Source of the DNA: Clostridiales bacterium
Lineage (GTDB): Bacteria; Bacillota; Clostridia; Christensenellales; DUVY01
Reading direction: 5' to 3'
DNA length: 7,628 nt
NCBI GenBank assembly: GCA_031290295.1
Contig: JAITNT010000204.1
Span: forward strand, 1-7,628
The first letter of the stretch is position 1. Every line of letters starts with the position of its first letter. The position numbers were made by a program, and so were the translations under genes. Positions 1 to 6,779 of the stretch are shown piece by piece. The notes beneath the pieces are model-generated. The model was not told where the DNA came from, searched no databases, and saw only the letters and a list, made by a program, of their open reading frames with translations.

Positions 1-33
1 TCATTGCGAGGAGCGTCAGCGACGTGGCAATCC
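1..33. repeat. Dispersed palindromic repeat (REP-like)
   Basis: Imperfect palindrome. ATTGC (3-7) pairs with GCAAT (27-31), and inside it CGTC (14-17) pairs with GACG (21-24) around the 3-base loop AGC. The pattern TCATTGCGAG...GCAATC is one I recognise as a short intergenic palindrome present in many copies in diverse bacterial genomes. It lies 47 bases past the stop of the sugar-binding protein gene, where such repeats typically sit, and may be cut by the window edge. Only one copy is visible here, so its repeated nature is from recognition, not from this window. Confidence 0.6.
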
Positions 34-79
34 AGGTTTCACTAATCCGTTTTTTCCTTTTTCGCCGCTTCTCATACGC

Positions 80-1621
80 CTACAATCCTACTCCCGCAAG
101 CATCTGATCCCATTCCCTGTCAATGCGCGTCCACACGCCGTTGAACACGGCGTCCGGCGTTCTCGGGCTGGCGGTGCCGTAGCTCTCGACCGCCTCCAGA
201 TAGTAATTTCCGTCCGGGTACGGCGACAGCGGCGAGCCCGATGAATAAACGAGCGGGCTTTGGCTGTACAGATTGAACCGCGTCGTGTTTTGCAGCAGAC
301 CGAACATTTCACGCTCCCACGTCGAGGTCGCCACCTTGTCGATAAGGTTTTGGAAGTCGTAACGGATAGCCAGCAGCAAGCCGTTAGTATTCTGCGGGAA
401 CAGCAACGCGTTCTCCTCGAGCGCCATCCACTTGAAGAATTCCTGCGCCAAAAGCTTATTCTTACCCTTCTGCGCGATTATAAAGGAATCCTTTCCCGCC
501 AAATCGTAGGTGACGCGGATAGGATTATTTTCCCCGTCCTTCTTAGCCTCCGGCACAAAGGGCGTTGGGAACAAGCCGATATCGCAGGAGAAATCGTTCA
601 ACATTTCATCGCCTATTTCGTTAGCTATCCAGCAGGTGGCGGGCATCATCGCCGCCTGTCCCGCGGCGAACGCCATATTCGACTGCAGATTGTCGAGCGC
701 CAGCGATTCCGGGTGCGAAAAGGCGGGGTTTTCTGCGACCAAATCGTACCAGTACGTCCACGCGGTTTTCAGCGCGGGGAACTCGGCGGAATTGAACATG
801 TTCTTGTCCTCGTATTTCATGAATTGATTGAACTCGTCAATACCCGCTATTTGCACCCACCAGTCGTAAACAAGGCTGTCCCAAATATACGCCTCCGTCC
901 CCGACCATACAAAAGGAACCACGTTTTTGCCGTCCGTCCCCTTAACGCCGGAGCCGGAGATCGTTTGGCAAAGCGTTACAAACTCCGCGTAGGTAGTCGG
1001 AATACTCCAGCCGTTAGCGTCGAACAGCCCCTTGTTATAGGCGATGCCGCCCGCGCCCTGAACCTCGGGCACCTTATAAAAATGCCCGTTAAATTTTACG
1101 CCGTTCAATGAGGACGTCGCGATTCTGTCCACATAGCGTATAGGCGCGTTATCGTTCTTGGTATCCGTATAAATTACGGAATTGTACAGATTATCCAAAT
1201 TCATCACGAGGCTTTGCACGGACAGCTTTTCCCACGGAATATTATGGCAAATATAAATATCGTCCGCGTTGCTGCCCGCAAGCGTAGTCGAAATCGTGGA
1301 GGTAAAGTCCGCCTCCTTGTTAGAGGAGGTCAGAATAACCTCTACCCCGGGATAATCCGCCTCGAATTTCGTTTTCATTGCGTCAATCCACGCGCGGCCG
1401 TAGCCGCCGTTAAAAAACTTTATCCGCAGCTTGCTGCCCGCCGCAAAGCTCTCTTTCTCAAAAGACACCCAGCCCTCTCTGTCGCTGTCGTCCTCTATTA
1501 CGTCCGGGACGGTGTTATCGCCCGGACCTGTGGGCGGCGGCGGCGGCGCGCAGGCGAACAGCAACGTCAGCACAAGCGCGATTACAATCGCAAGGCTTAT
1601 GCTCTTTTTTATTTTTTTCAT
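80..1621 (-). CDS. ABC transporter extracellular sugar-binding lipoprotein
   Basis: A 513-residue solute-binding protein (SBP family 1 type) that should capture oligosaccharides outside the cell and deliver them to an ABC permease. The start at 1621 is preferred over the upstream in-frame ATG at 1738: it has GGAGG with a 5-base spacer and opens directly with a lipoprotein signal (MKKIKK, hydrophobic core, lipobox LFAC, Cys24), while the longer form would bury the signal behind 39 residues. A Pro-rich and acidic tether (25-50) follows. The mature part shows the usual family pattern: LRIKFFNGGYG near 65, a GGIAYNKGLFDANGW segment near 191-205, and AFAAGQAAMMPATCW near 317-331. At 513 residues it is longer than the roughly 400-450 typical of maltose-binding-type proteins. 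It is the last gene of the visible operon. No permease genes are seen before the window ends, so they would be beyond the left edge or elsewhere. The exact ligand cannot be read from sequence; a beta-glucan-derived oligosaccharide is inferred from the GH16 neighbours. Confidence 0.9.
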   Translation of the reverse strand: MKKIKKSISLAIVIALVLTLLFACAPPPPPTGPGDNTVPDVIEDDSDREGWVSFEKESFAAGSKLRIKFFNGGYGRAWIDAMKTKFEADYPGVEVILTSSNKEADFTSTISTTLAGSNADDIYICHNIPWEKLSVQSLVMNLDNLYNSVIYTDTKNDNAPIRYVDRIATSSLNGVKFNGHFYKVPEVQGAGGIAYNKGLFDANGWSIPTTYAEFVTLCQTISGSGVKGTDGKNVVPFVWSGTEAYIWDSLVYDWWVQIAGIDEFNQFMKYEDKNMFNSAEFPALKTAWTYWYDLVAENPAFSHPESLALDNLQSNMAFAAGQAAMMPATCWIANEIGDEMLNDFSCDIGLFPTPFVPEAKKDGENNPIRVTYDLAGKDSFIIAQKGKNKLLAQEFFKWMALEENALLFPQNTNGLLLAIRYDFQNLIDKVATSTWEREMFGLLQNTTRFNLYSQSPLVYSSGSPLSPYPDGNYYLEAVESYGTASPRTPDAVFNGVWTRIDREWDQMLAGVGL

Positions 1622-1872
1622 ATTAACCTCCGTAACGCCGCGTCTTAACGCGGCGCAAATAGCGTACCGAAGCCCGCGCGCCGAAATATCGCGGAAAGCC
1701 CCGCGCCGCCCTGCGGGGTCATGTATTTCGATATACATTCCCCGTAAAGCGGCGCCCGCTTTCCTCCGGTTCGCGGCGCGTACGGTTCTCCGTACCGCTC
1801 ATATCCGCAATCGGCCGTACCGCGACGGCAAGCCGCGCGGATTCCGTTCGGCCGTCAATCCGGGCGCGCGTT
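1622..1872 (-). other. Hairpin-rich gap upstream of the sugar-binding protein gene
   Basis: No gene is supported here. The stretch holds a chain of perfect hairpins: 1636-1642/1649-1655 (7 bp, 6-base loop), 1699-1704/1713-1718 (6 bp), 1721-1726/1733-1738 (6 bp), 1746-1752/1756-1762 (7 bp, 3-base loop) and 1780-1785/1790-1795 (6 bp, 4-base loop). None is followed by a U tract on the minus strand, so none looks like an intrinsic terminator. I found no convincing promoter: a TTGACG at 1858-1853 has no -10 at the right distance. The gene downstream is therefore probably read through from upstream, and these stems may adjust mRNA stability or the level of the binding protein relative to the enzymes. 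Confidence 0.5.
1627..1631 (-). promoter_or_regulatory. Ribosome binding site that sets the binding-protein start
   Basis: GGAGG on the minus strand, 5 bases before the ATG at 1621. It decides the start in favour of 1621 over the in-frame ATG at 1738. A 7-bp GC hairpin (1636-1642/1649-1655) ends 4 bases upstream of it. Confidence 0.85.
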
Positions 1873-1883
1873 TTAACGCGCGC
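1864..1883. repeat. GC-alternating palindrome
   Basis: Perfect inverted repeat of 9 bp (1864-1872 with 1875-1883) around two bases, mostly alternating CG. It overlaps the stop codon (1873-1875) of the displaced tail reading frame of the BIG2 gene. No U tract follows it on the minus strand, so it is at most a 3'-end stem, not a clear intrinsic terminator. Confidence 0.5.
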
Positions 1884-1958
1884 GCGAAGCCTTCCTTCTG
1901 CCAAAAACTACAAAACCGATTATCAGTCCCGCGCCGGATAGGAGCGTTATTAAGCCTG
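1873..1958 (-). other. Displaced C-terminal membrane-anchor segment of the BIG2 protein
   Basis: Directly downstream of the ten-G run, a different frame from the main ORF encodes 28 residues and a stop: a hydrophobic stretch (AGLITLLSGAG, then LIIGFVVFG) followed by the basic end RRKASRAR. This has the layout of a C-terminal transmembrane anchor with a positive-inside tail. It joins the upstream coding sequence without any intervening stop if the run holds 8 or 11 Gs instead of 10. It is therefore best read as the out-of-frame end of the gene to its right, not as a separate gene. Confidence 0.75.
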
Positions 1959-3512
1959 CCCCCCCCCCGCGAAACCGGAGGCTATGCTGCCGCAGCCGCC
2001 GCCTTCCGCCTCGGCCGCCGTAACGGTTACCGTACACGTCGCGGTTTTGGAGCCGTCCGCCGTAGTAACCGTAATAGTAGCCGTTCCCGCCTTTACCGCG
2101 GTCACCTTACCGTTGGCATCTACCGTAGCGACGGCCGTATCGGAGGAAGCCCACGTTACGGCCTTGTTCTCCGCTCCCGCGGGCGCTACCGTAGCGGTAA
2201 GCTGCAAAGTTTCGCCTGCCTTTACCGAGCCGGTAGTTTTGTCCAGCGTTACGCCCGTAACCGACACCGGAGGCTCCGTCGCCGCCGACACCGTAACCGC
2301 GCATTCGTCCTGCGCTCCGCCGCCGTCGTTCGCCTCGGCGGTGACGGTAGCCGTTCCTACGGCTATCGCCGTTACCTTACCCGTCTGATCTACGGTCGCG
2401 ACCGTCGTGTCGGATGAGCTCCATAATACGTCCGAATCATCCGCGTCCGCGGGCAAAACCTCGGCGGTCAGCGTTTCGTTTTGACCGACCTCCAGGGCTA
2501 ATTCGTTCTTGTTAAGCGTAACCGTCTCGACCTCCTTAGCCACATAGGGCGGCTCGGAGGAATAATTCCAGAAGTTCGTACCCGTGATCGTATAAGAATC
2601 GCCCGCCGTAAGCGCGTGTCCGCCGGTAGGCGTTCCGACGCCGGTGTCGCCGAATTTTGAACCCGCGTACGCGTAAATACGCAGGCAAGCCCAAATCTCG
2701 CTCCAGCCGCTTCTGTACCACGGATTTATCGTCGTATCGCCCGCGTCCTCCTTGGCGTTCAAAGCCTCGGTAGCCGAGTTAGAATTATTAGCGGTGGGAT
2801 CGGAGCCCGTTCCTCTCAAATATCCCGTCCCGATAACCCTGGAACGGAACGGAACGAAGTTACCGGCGGAGTCCTTGCCGATCTGCGTCCATACTCCCGC
2901 CGGCACAAAAAACTTTCTGCCCAAATCGAAGTACACGCCGGCGTTGCTTTGTTTGGCGCTGTATGAGATACCGACGTCGAACCACATATCCTGGTCCGCC
3001 TTGACCCACGCGGCGAAATACCACGCGGCGTCGGTCGCGCGGTCTCCGTACATCGTATCGTCGAATTGACTGTAAGTAAGCGAATCGTCCATCGCGGAAA
3101 AATTAGTCGAAACGATATCGATTTTAAGCCCGGTGCTTACGGGCGTGCCCAGCCCCGACTGCGCGCCCATGCCCGCTACCGCGTCCGTGACCTCCGTCAC
3201 GCCGAACGTCGCGGCGTTCGCCGGGACGCCCAGCTCGTCGTTGTTCGTAAAAGCCCACGGCCCGCCGTATTGTGTGCGCGGAATTGCCGACCCGTCCGCA
3301 AAGTTGGGATTAACCAGCGCGTTCTCGCCCACCCGCGTCATAGGGTCAAGCGAATCGGGATGCACGGCAACAAGCGCCGCGGCCTCCCCCGTCGTAACGC
3401 CGAACGCCGTAACCGCAGAGCCGCAAAGCCCCGCCGCAAAAAGCGCCGCCGTCAGGATCAGCGCCAAGGCTAAGCGCCTTGCCCGTCTGCCCTCTTTCAG
3501 AATCAGTTTCAT
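1950..3512 (-). CDS. Secreted protein with carbohydrate-binding-like and two BIG2 Ig-like domains
   Basis: A 520-residue exported protein. The start at 3512 is chosen because it opens a signal peptide (MKLILKEGRRARR, then a hydrophobic core to about residue 30, cleavage probably near AVTA-FG). AGGAGG at 3523-3528 lies 10 bases upstream, and the ATG at 3551 has no such site. Residues about 60-310 look like a CBM4/9 or galactose-binding-type beta sandwich (NPNFADGS; AWYFAAWVKADQDMWFDVGIS; FFVPAGVWTQIG). Two BIG2 domains follow at 327-411 and 416-500, each with the typical VTWASSDTAVATVD and GKVTAVKAGTATITV-like strands. The end reads GGGCGS (504-509) and then breaks in a run of ten Gs, giving GGGQA and stop. 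With a changed G count the protein gains a membrane anchor ending at 1873. It lies 90 bases after the second GH16 gene, apparently in the same operon. Role inferred: surface binding of polysaccharide or a cell-wall scaffold. No catalytic motif is seen. Confidence 0.85.
   Translation of the reverse strand: MKLILKEGRRARRLALALILTAALFAAGLCGSAVTAFGVTTGEAAALVAVHPDSLDPMTRVGENALVNPNFADGSAIPRTQYGGPWAFTNNDELGVPANAATFGVTEVTDAVAGMGAQSGLGTPVSTGLKIDIVSTNFSAMDDSLTYSQFDDTMYGDRATDAAWYFAAWVKADQDMWFDVGISYSAKQSNAGVYFDLGRKFFVPAGVWTQIGKDSAGNFVPFRSRVIGTGYLRGTGSDPTANNSNSATEALNAKEDAGDTTINPWYRSGWSEIWACLRIYAYAGSKFGDTGVGTPTGGHALTAGDSYTITGTNFWNYSSEPPYVAKEVETVTLNKNELALEVGQNETLTAEVLPADADDSDVLWSSSDTTVATVDQTGKVTAIAVGTATVTAEANDGGGAQDECAVTVSAATEPPVSVTGVTLDKTTGSVKAGETLQLTATVAPAGAENKAVTWASSDTAVATVDANGKVTAVKAGTATITVTTADGSKTATCTVTVTAAEAEGGGCGSIASGFAGGGQA
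1959..1968 (-). repeat. Ten-base homopolymer (poly-G on the coding strand)
   Basis: Ten consecutive C on the plus strand, read as G10 within codons 515-519 of the BIG2 protein. Such a run is prone to slipped-strand mispairing, to polymerase slippage and also to sequencing error. Its length decides whether the protein ends as GGGQA or continues into a hydrophobic anchor. Confidence 0.9.
2013..2534 (-). repeat. Two tandem BIG2 domain-coding repeats
   Basis: Two units of about 255 bases (2280-2534 and 2013-2267) encode consecutive BIG2 domains of about 85 residues. They share the pattern V..VTL.K....V..GET/NE.L.A.V.PA.A....V.W.SSDT.VATVD..GKVTA...GTAT.T. and are joined by a short Pro linker (TEPPVS). 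They arose by internal duplication and may recombine with each other. Confidence 0.8.
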
Positions 3513-3602
3513 TTGTCCATGTCCTCCTGTCTTTATTTTTCTATAATACATACCGCCCCTTTGCGGCAGGCATACAAGTGAAGACTCCTCCGCCCCGGAT
3601 AT

Positions 3603-5231
3603 TTACCGGACGTCCGAGCTTAGGCGCAGCGTAACCCTCTCTATAGTCGCGGTAACGCCGCTGTCGGTCTCTATCACCACGCGCAGGTTGTTGACGTTAA
3701 GCCCCGCGGGCAGGCTGAATTTCAGCTTCTGCTCGCCGCCCGCATTAAGTATAAGCGCCTCCGATTGCCCGACGGTCGTCGCGGTCATCTTTGCGTTGCT
3801 GTTGCTGTTCGCGGCGTAAACGCCGCTTATATACTCGACGTATACCCTGCAATCGCCTGAGCCGCTCACCGCTCCCGCGGACACGTCTAGGTCAAATCCG
3901 TAGCCGCCGTATTGCGCGGAAACCGATTGAACGGCGCGCCCGCCGCCCGACAGTTGAAGCTTATTACTCGCGCGCGCCGCCGCCGTAAGCGTCCAGCCCG
4001 TAGCCGCCGCGCCGCTGCCGTAAAGGAATTCGCCGTTAGAAATATAATTATTTACGGGAAGATTAGCCGCGTAATTCGTATTGCCGCCCGTAGTTGAGAA
4101 GGCTACGCATCCGCCCAAATCGGGCTTGATAAGGCTGCCGTCCGATTTGTTGGTAAGCCTTACGGGATCGTCGTACTCCGTAATACGCACCCAGTCCAGA
4201 TACATATAGGCCTCGTCGTAATCCGCGATTCCGAGCCAGTCCGTAGCGTTGTCGGGAAACCAGTTCCCCACCCAAAGCTGACACGGGTAATAGGGCGTAC
4301 GCATAGCGGTGCGCGCTACCTCCTTGCCGTCCATGAACCAGATTATGGCTCCCTCGTTCTCTCCCGCCGCTTCGTTATTATCATAAGCCGCGGTGCGCCA
4401 CTCGAACGCAAAGGTATGCCATTGTCCGTCGTTGTATGTACCTTCGCAGTCCGCGGTGACGCCCTTGGAGCGGTTGACGACGGCGCCCTCGCCCTTAGAA
4501 TTCAGATTATTCGCGTCCTGATAGTATTCCTCGTACGCGACGCCGCCCCACGCCTTGAAGCCCTGCCCGATTTTGGGTGCCTCGATATCTATTTCGTGAT
4601 ACTGTATGTTATCCGCCGTATTGTGCCCGTACACCTGACTGCCCGCATTATTCGTGACGGCGTAGCTGTTGGTATAGTACGACCATGCCGTCGAGCAGGG
4701 GCCGAAACGCGGCACGACCTTCATGCGGATTTCATAAAGCCCCGGTCCGTACTGACCGTTGCTGATAAGCACGCCCCCCTGCCCGCGCTTGGACGCGTCG
4801 TGATAATAATCGCCGTATGAGGACAACACTATCACGCCGCCCGTCGCGCCGATCGCGTTCAACACGCCGGGCGAACGGGAATAACCCGCGTTATCCTTAG
4901 ATACGCCGTTCTGCCCCCAGCCGTAATTAACCAGCGACCAGTCGGCGGAGAGCGTCTCGCTGCTGCCGAAAGCGCTGTAAAAGGTATTCTTAACGACGGG
5001 GTCGGTAAGCCACGGGGATACCGGCGGATCCGTGTCCGGCTCCTCCTCGGGCGGGGGGTCGTCGTCGTCCGGGTCGCCGTCCGGCTCTTCTCCGGTCGTA
5101 CTGCCGTCGTCGGGGATTATTATTTGTCCGCCGTCGTCCGACCCGTCGTCTATCGGCGTGAAATTACATCCCGCCAAAAGAGAAACAAAGAATATCAACA
5201 CCAACGCAAATAACGCAATTCGTTTTTTCAT
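3603..5231 (-). CDS. Glycoside hydrolase family 16 lipoprotein (paralogue 2)
   Basis: A 542-residue surface enzyme predicted to cut internal beta-linkages in an extracellular glucan or related beta-glycan. It starts with a lipoprotein signal (MKKRIALF, lipobox LAGC, Cys22) and an unusually acidic, Pro-rich tether (about 28-72). The GH16 domain spans about 80-355: PGLYEIRMKVVPRFG near 163-177, catalytic HEIDIEAP with Glu213 (nucleophile), Asp215 and Glu217 (acid/base), then WHTFAFEW at 271-278 and LWVGNWFP near 319-326. The EIDIE spacing without an extra residue matches lichenase/XTH-type GH16 rather than laminarinase-type (ExDxxE). Residues about 393-542 form a beta-rich module like a CBM4/9 domain (NNYISNGEF, GWTL). 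GGAGG lies 5 bases before the ATG. It starts 35 bases after its paralogue stops and has the same domain order. Substrate is uncertain: mixed-linkage glucan, xyloglucan or another beta-glycan. Confidence 0.9.
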   Translation of the reverse strand: MKKRIALFALVLIFFVSLLAGCNFTPIDDGSDDGGQIIIPDDGSTTGEEPDGDPDDDDPPPEEEPDTDPPVSPWLTDPVVKNTFYSAFGSSETLSADWSLVNYGWGQNGVSKDNAGYSRSPGVLNAIGATGGVIVLSSYGDYYHDASKRGQGGVLISNGQYGPGLYEIRMKVVPRFGPCSTAWSYYTNSYAVTNNAGSQVYGHNTADNIQYHEIDIEAPKIGQGFKAWGGVAYEEYYQDANNLNSKGEGAVVNRSKGVTADCEGTYNDGQWHTFAFEWRTAAYDNNEAAGENEGAIIWFMDGKEVARTAMRTPYYPCQLWVGNWFPDNATDWLGIADYDEAYMYLDWVRITEYDDPVRLTNKSDGSLIKPDLGGCVAFSTTGGNTNYAANLPVNNYISNGEFLYGSGAAATGWTLTAAARASNKLQLSGGGRAVQSVSAQYGGYGFDLDVSAGAVSGSGDCRVYVEYISGVYAANSNSNAKMTATTVGQSEALILNAGGEQKLKFSLPAGLNVNNLRVVIETDSGVTATIERVTLRLSSDVR

Positions 5232-5244
5232 AATTTCCTCCGTA

Positions 5245-5269
5245 CCGCCTAAGCGTAGGGCGGCGCTTA
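5245..5269 (-). promoter_or_regulatory. Two mutually exclusive hairpins between the GH16 genes
   Basis: Stem A pairs 5245-5249 with 5259-5263 (5 GC-rich bp). Stem B pairs 5250-5255 with 5264-5269 (6 bp) and takes in the stop codon of the upstream GH16 gene. The loop of one is the arm of the other and no linker bases remain for a pseudoknot, so only one can form at a time. The pair ends 3 bases before the GGAGG (5237-5241) of the second GH16 gene, which may tie its translation to ribosomes finishing the first. Functional meaning is inferred. Confidence 0.45.
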
Positions 5270-6703
5270 CAACTCGCCGCGATACGCCATCAACAGCCTG
5301 ACCTCGTTGACTCGCGCCGTAGTCCCCGCGTCGGTATCCACCACAATGCGGAGATCGCTCGAGTTTGTTTTATCGATAGTAAACAGTATATTGCGGAGCG
5401 CCTGCGCGTCTCCCGCGCCGACCTCTATTTTGCCGGACTGCCCCAGCTTTACCGAGCCGAACATGTATTCCGCATAAACGTAACACTTGCCCGTACCCGT
5501 TACGGTAACGTCCGCCGCCAAATTGAAAGAATATCCCTTGTACTGCCCGCTGACATTCTGTCTGATTTTACTGCCGGCCGCAAGCGTTATATACGGCGTT
5601 GCCCCCGCCGTCCCGGTAATCGAACCCTCGTCGACCGTCCAACCGTTAGCCGCGCTTGCGGTTACCGACTTAAAGGTGCCGTTGGCTATGTAGTTGTTCT
5701 TAGGGACAGGCTGCGAACCCAGGCTTGTCGCGCTGCCGCCGCTGCCGCCGTGCGCGTAATCGCCCTTAATCGGATCCTCGTACTGCGTGATCTGCACGTA
5801 ATCGACGTACATGTAGGCTTCCTCAAAATTCGGAATACCCACCCAGCCGAGGTCCTCCGGAAACCAGTTCCCGACCCAAAAGGTAGCGGTATATTCGGGA
5901 ACGTATTCGTCCAGCCGCGCCATAACCTCGCCGTCTCTGTACCAGATTACCGCGCTGTCGCCGTTAGCCTTGTCCGTGCGCCATTCAAACGCGTAGGTGT
6001 GCCACTTCCCGTCGTTAAGCCCCGCTTCCTCGTCCATCTCGATCGTTCCGCGCTCGGCAAGAATATTCCAGCCCGCAAAATATTCGTAGGATGTACCCGA
6101 CCAATATCGGTAATTTCCGCGCATAGGCATCTCTATATCTATTTCGCTGTACTTATTCGTTTCTATCGTAGAGCCGCCGCCGTCGTAATACGTCCACATT
6201 GCGGTGCACTGTCCGAGTCGGGGAACGGGCTTCATGCGAACCTCGTATTTTCCGGGCCCGAAAGCCTGCTTCGTTATAATACAGGAGCCTTGTCTTGTTT
6301 TGGACGAATCCGCCTGCAAATCTCCGTAAGACCGCATCGCCACGACGCCGCCGTCGCCGCCCGCCGCCGCAACCTGCGAAGCGTTCGTAGAAACAAATAC
6401 GTTAGACGCTGCCGTACCGTGGTTGCCCGCGCCCCACTTCTGGTTTGAAACCTCCCATACGCTCGTGCGCACACCCTCCGAAAAGTCGTCGTAGAACGTA
6501 CTCTTGACGACCGGCTCCTTGTTCCACAGCGGCTCCTCGGGTTCCTCCGGCTCGTCGGGAACGTCGGGAACGTCGGGGATAACCGGACCGTCCGGGGTAT
6601 CCGGATTCGGCGGCTCGCCGCCGCCCGTACACGCGGCAAGCGGCAGCGCAAACAACAAAAAGCACAAAACCATAATCAGAACCTTAGTCCACCTCTTTTT
6701 CAT
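5267..6703 (-). CDS. Glycoside hydrolase family 16 lipoprotein (paralogue 1)
   Basis: A 478-residue surface endo-glycosidase, the first gene of the operon. GGAGG sits 5 bases before the ATG at 6703. The signal MKKRWTKVLI ends in a lipobox LAAC (Cys25), followed by a Pro/Asp/Glu tether with a small tandem repeat (PDVPDVPDEPEEPEEP, 43-58). The GH16 domain covers about 63-310: FGPGKYEVRMKPVPRLG near 148-164, catalytic YSEIDIEMP with Glu187, Asp189 and Glu191, then WHTYAFEW at 234-241 and FWVGNWFP near 275-282. A CBM4/9-like beta-rich module fills about 335-478 (NNYIANGTF, NGWTV). Order and motifs match the next gene closely, so the pair comes from duplication and divergence. The catalytic triad is intact, so activity is expected. 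The EIDIE form points to the lichenase/XTH side of GH16, but the substrate cannot be fixed from sequence. Expression is probably controlled by the dyad over the start site at 6754-6776. Confidence 0.92.
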   Translation of the reverse strand: MKKRWTKVLIMVLCFLLFALPLAACTGGGEPPNPDTPDGPVIPDVPDVPDEPEEPEEPLWNKEPVVKSTFYDDFSEGVRTSVWEVSNQKWGAGNHGTAASNVFVSTNASQVAAAGGDGGVVAMRSYGDLQADSSKTRQGSCIITKQAFGPGKYEVRMKPVPRLGQCTAMWTYYDGGGSTIETNKYSEIDIEMPMRGNYRYWSGTSYEYFAGWNILAERGTIEMDEEAGLNDGKWHTYAFEWRTDKANGDSAVIWYRDGEVMARLDEYVPEYTATFWVGNWFPEDLGWVGIPNFEEAYMYVDYVQITQYEDPIKGDYAHGGSGGSATSLGSQPVPKNNYIANGTFKSVTASAANGWTVDEGSITGTAGATPYITLAAGSKIRQNVSGQYKGYSFNLAADVTVTGTGKCYVYAEYMFGSVKLGQSGKIEVGAGDAQALRNILFTIDKTNSSDLRIVVDTDAGTTARVNEVRLLMAYRGEL

Positions 6704-6753
6704 GTTAACCTCCGAATTTAATTTCGCCGCAAGCCCCAGATTTAACGGGCAAC

Positions 6754-6776
6754 AATAGTTAATATTGTTAACTATT
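6754..6776. promoter_or_regulatory. Probable repressor operator over the GH16 operon start site
   Basis: Perfect inverted repeat: AATAGTTAA (6754-6762) and TTAACTATT (6768-6776) around five bases (TATTG). The predicted transcription start of the operon (near 6773) lies inside it, the ideal place for a repressor. The adjacent ROK gene is the natural candidate to bind it. Its half-site resembles the AT-rich AGTT-type half-sites of XylR-like ROK operators as I know them. Confidence 0.65.
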
Positions 6777-6779
6777 ATT

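Noticed and set aside
260..1111. Plus-strand ORF of 283 codons opposite the sugar-binding protein
   Set aside because: Shadow of the binding-protein gene; no ribosome site and no domain-like pattern.
1853..1858. TTGACG as the -35 of a separate promoter for the binding-protein gene
   Set aside because: No AT-rich -10 at 16-18 bases; the following sequence is GC-rich.
1864..1883. Palindrome as an intrinsic terminator of the BIG2 gene
   Set aside because: The stem is perfect but no U tract follows on the minus strand.
1719..1904. 61-codon minus-strand ORF beginning with TTG after the BIG2 gene
   Set aside because: Arg-rich product in a third frame. The supported coding signal here is the hydrophobic anchor in another frame ending at 1873.
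1431..2417. Long plus-strand ORF (328 codons) opposite the binding-protein and BIG2 genes
   Set aside because: Arg-rich, low-complexity product typical of an antisense shadow in GC-rich DNA; the minus-strand genes have clear signals and domains.
3530..3575. Internal minus-strand promoter before the BIG2 gene (TATTAT near 3540)
   Set aside because: The -10-like sequence lacks a -35 at suitable spacing; it may be weakly active but cannot be supported.
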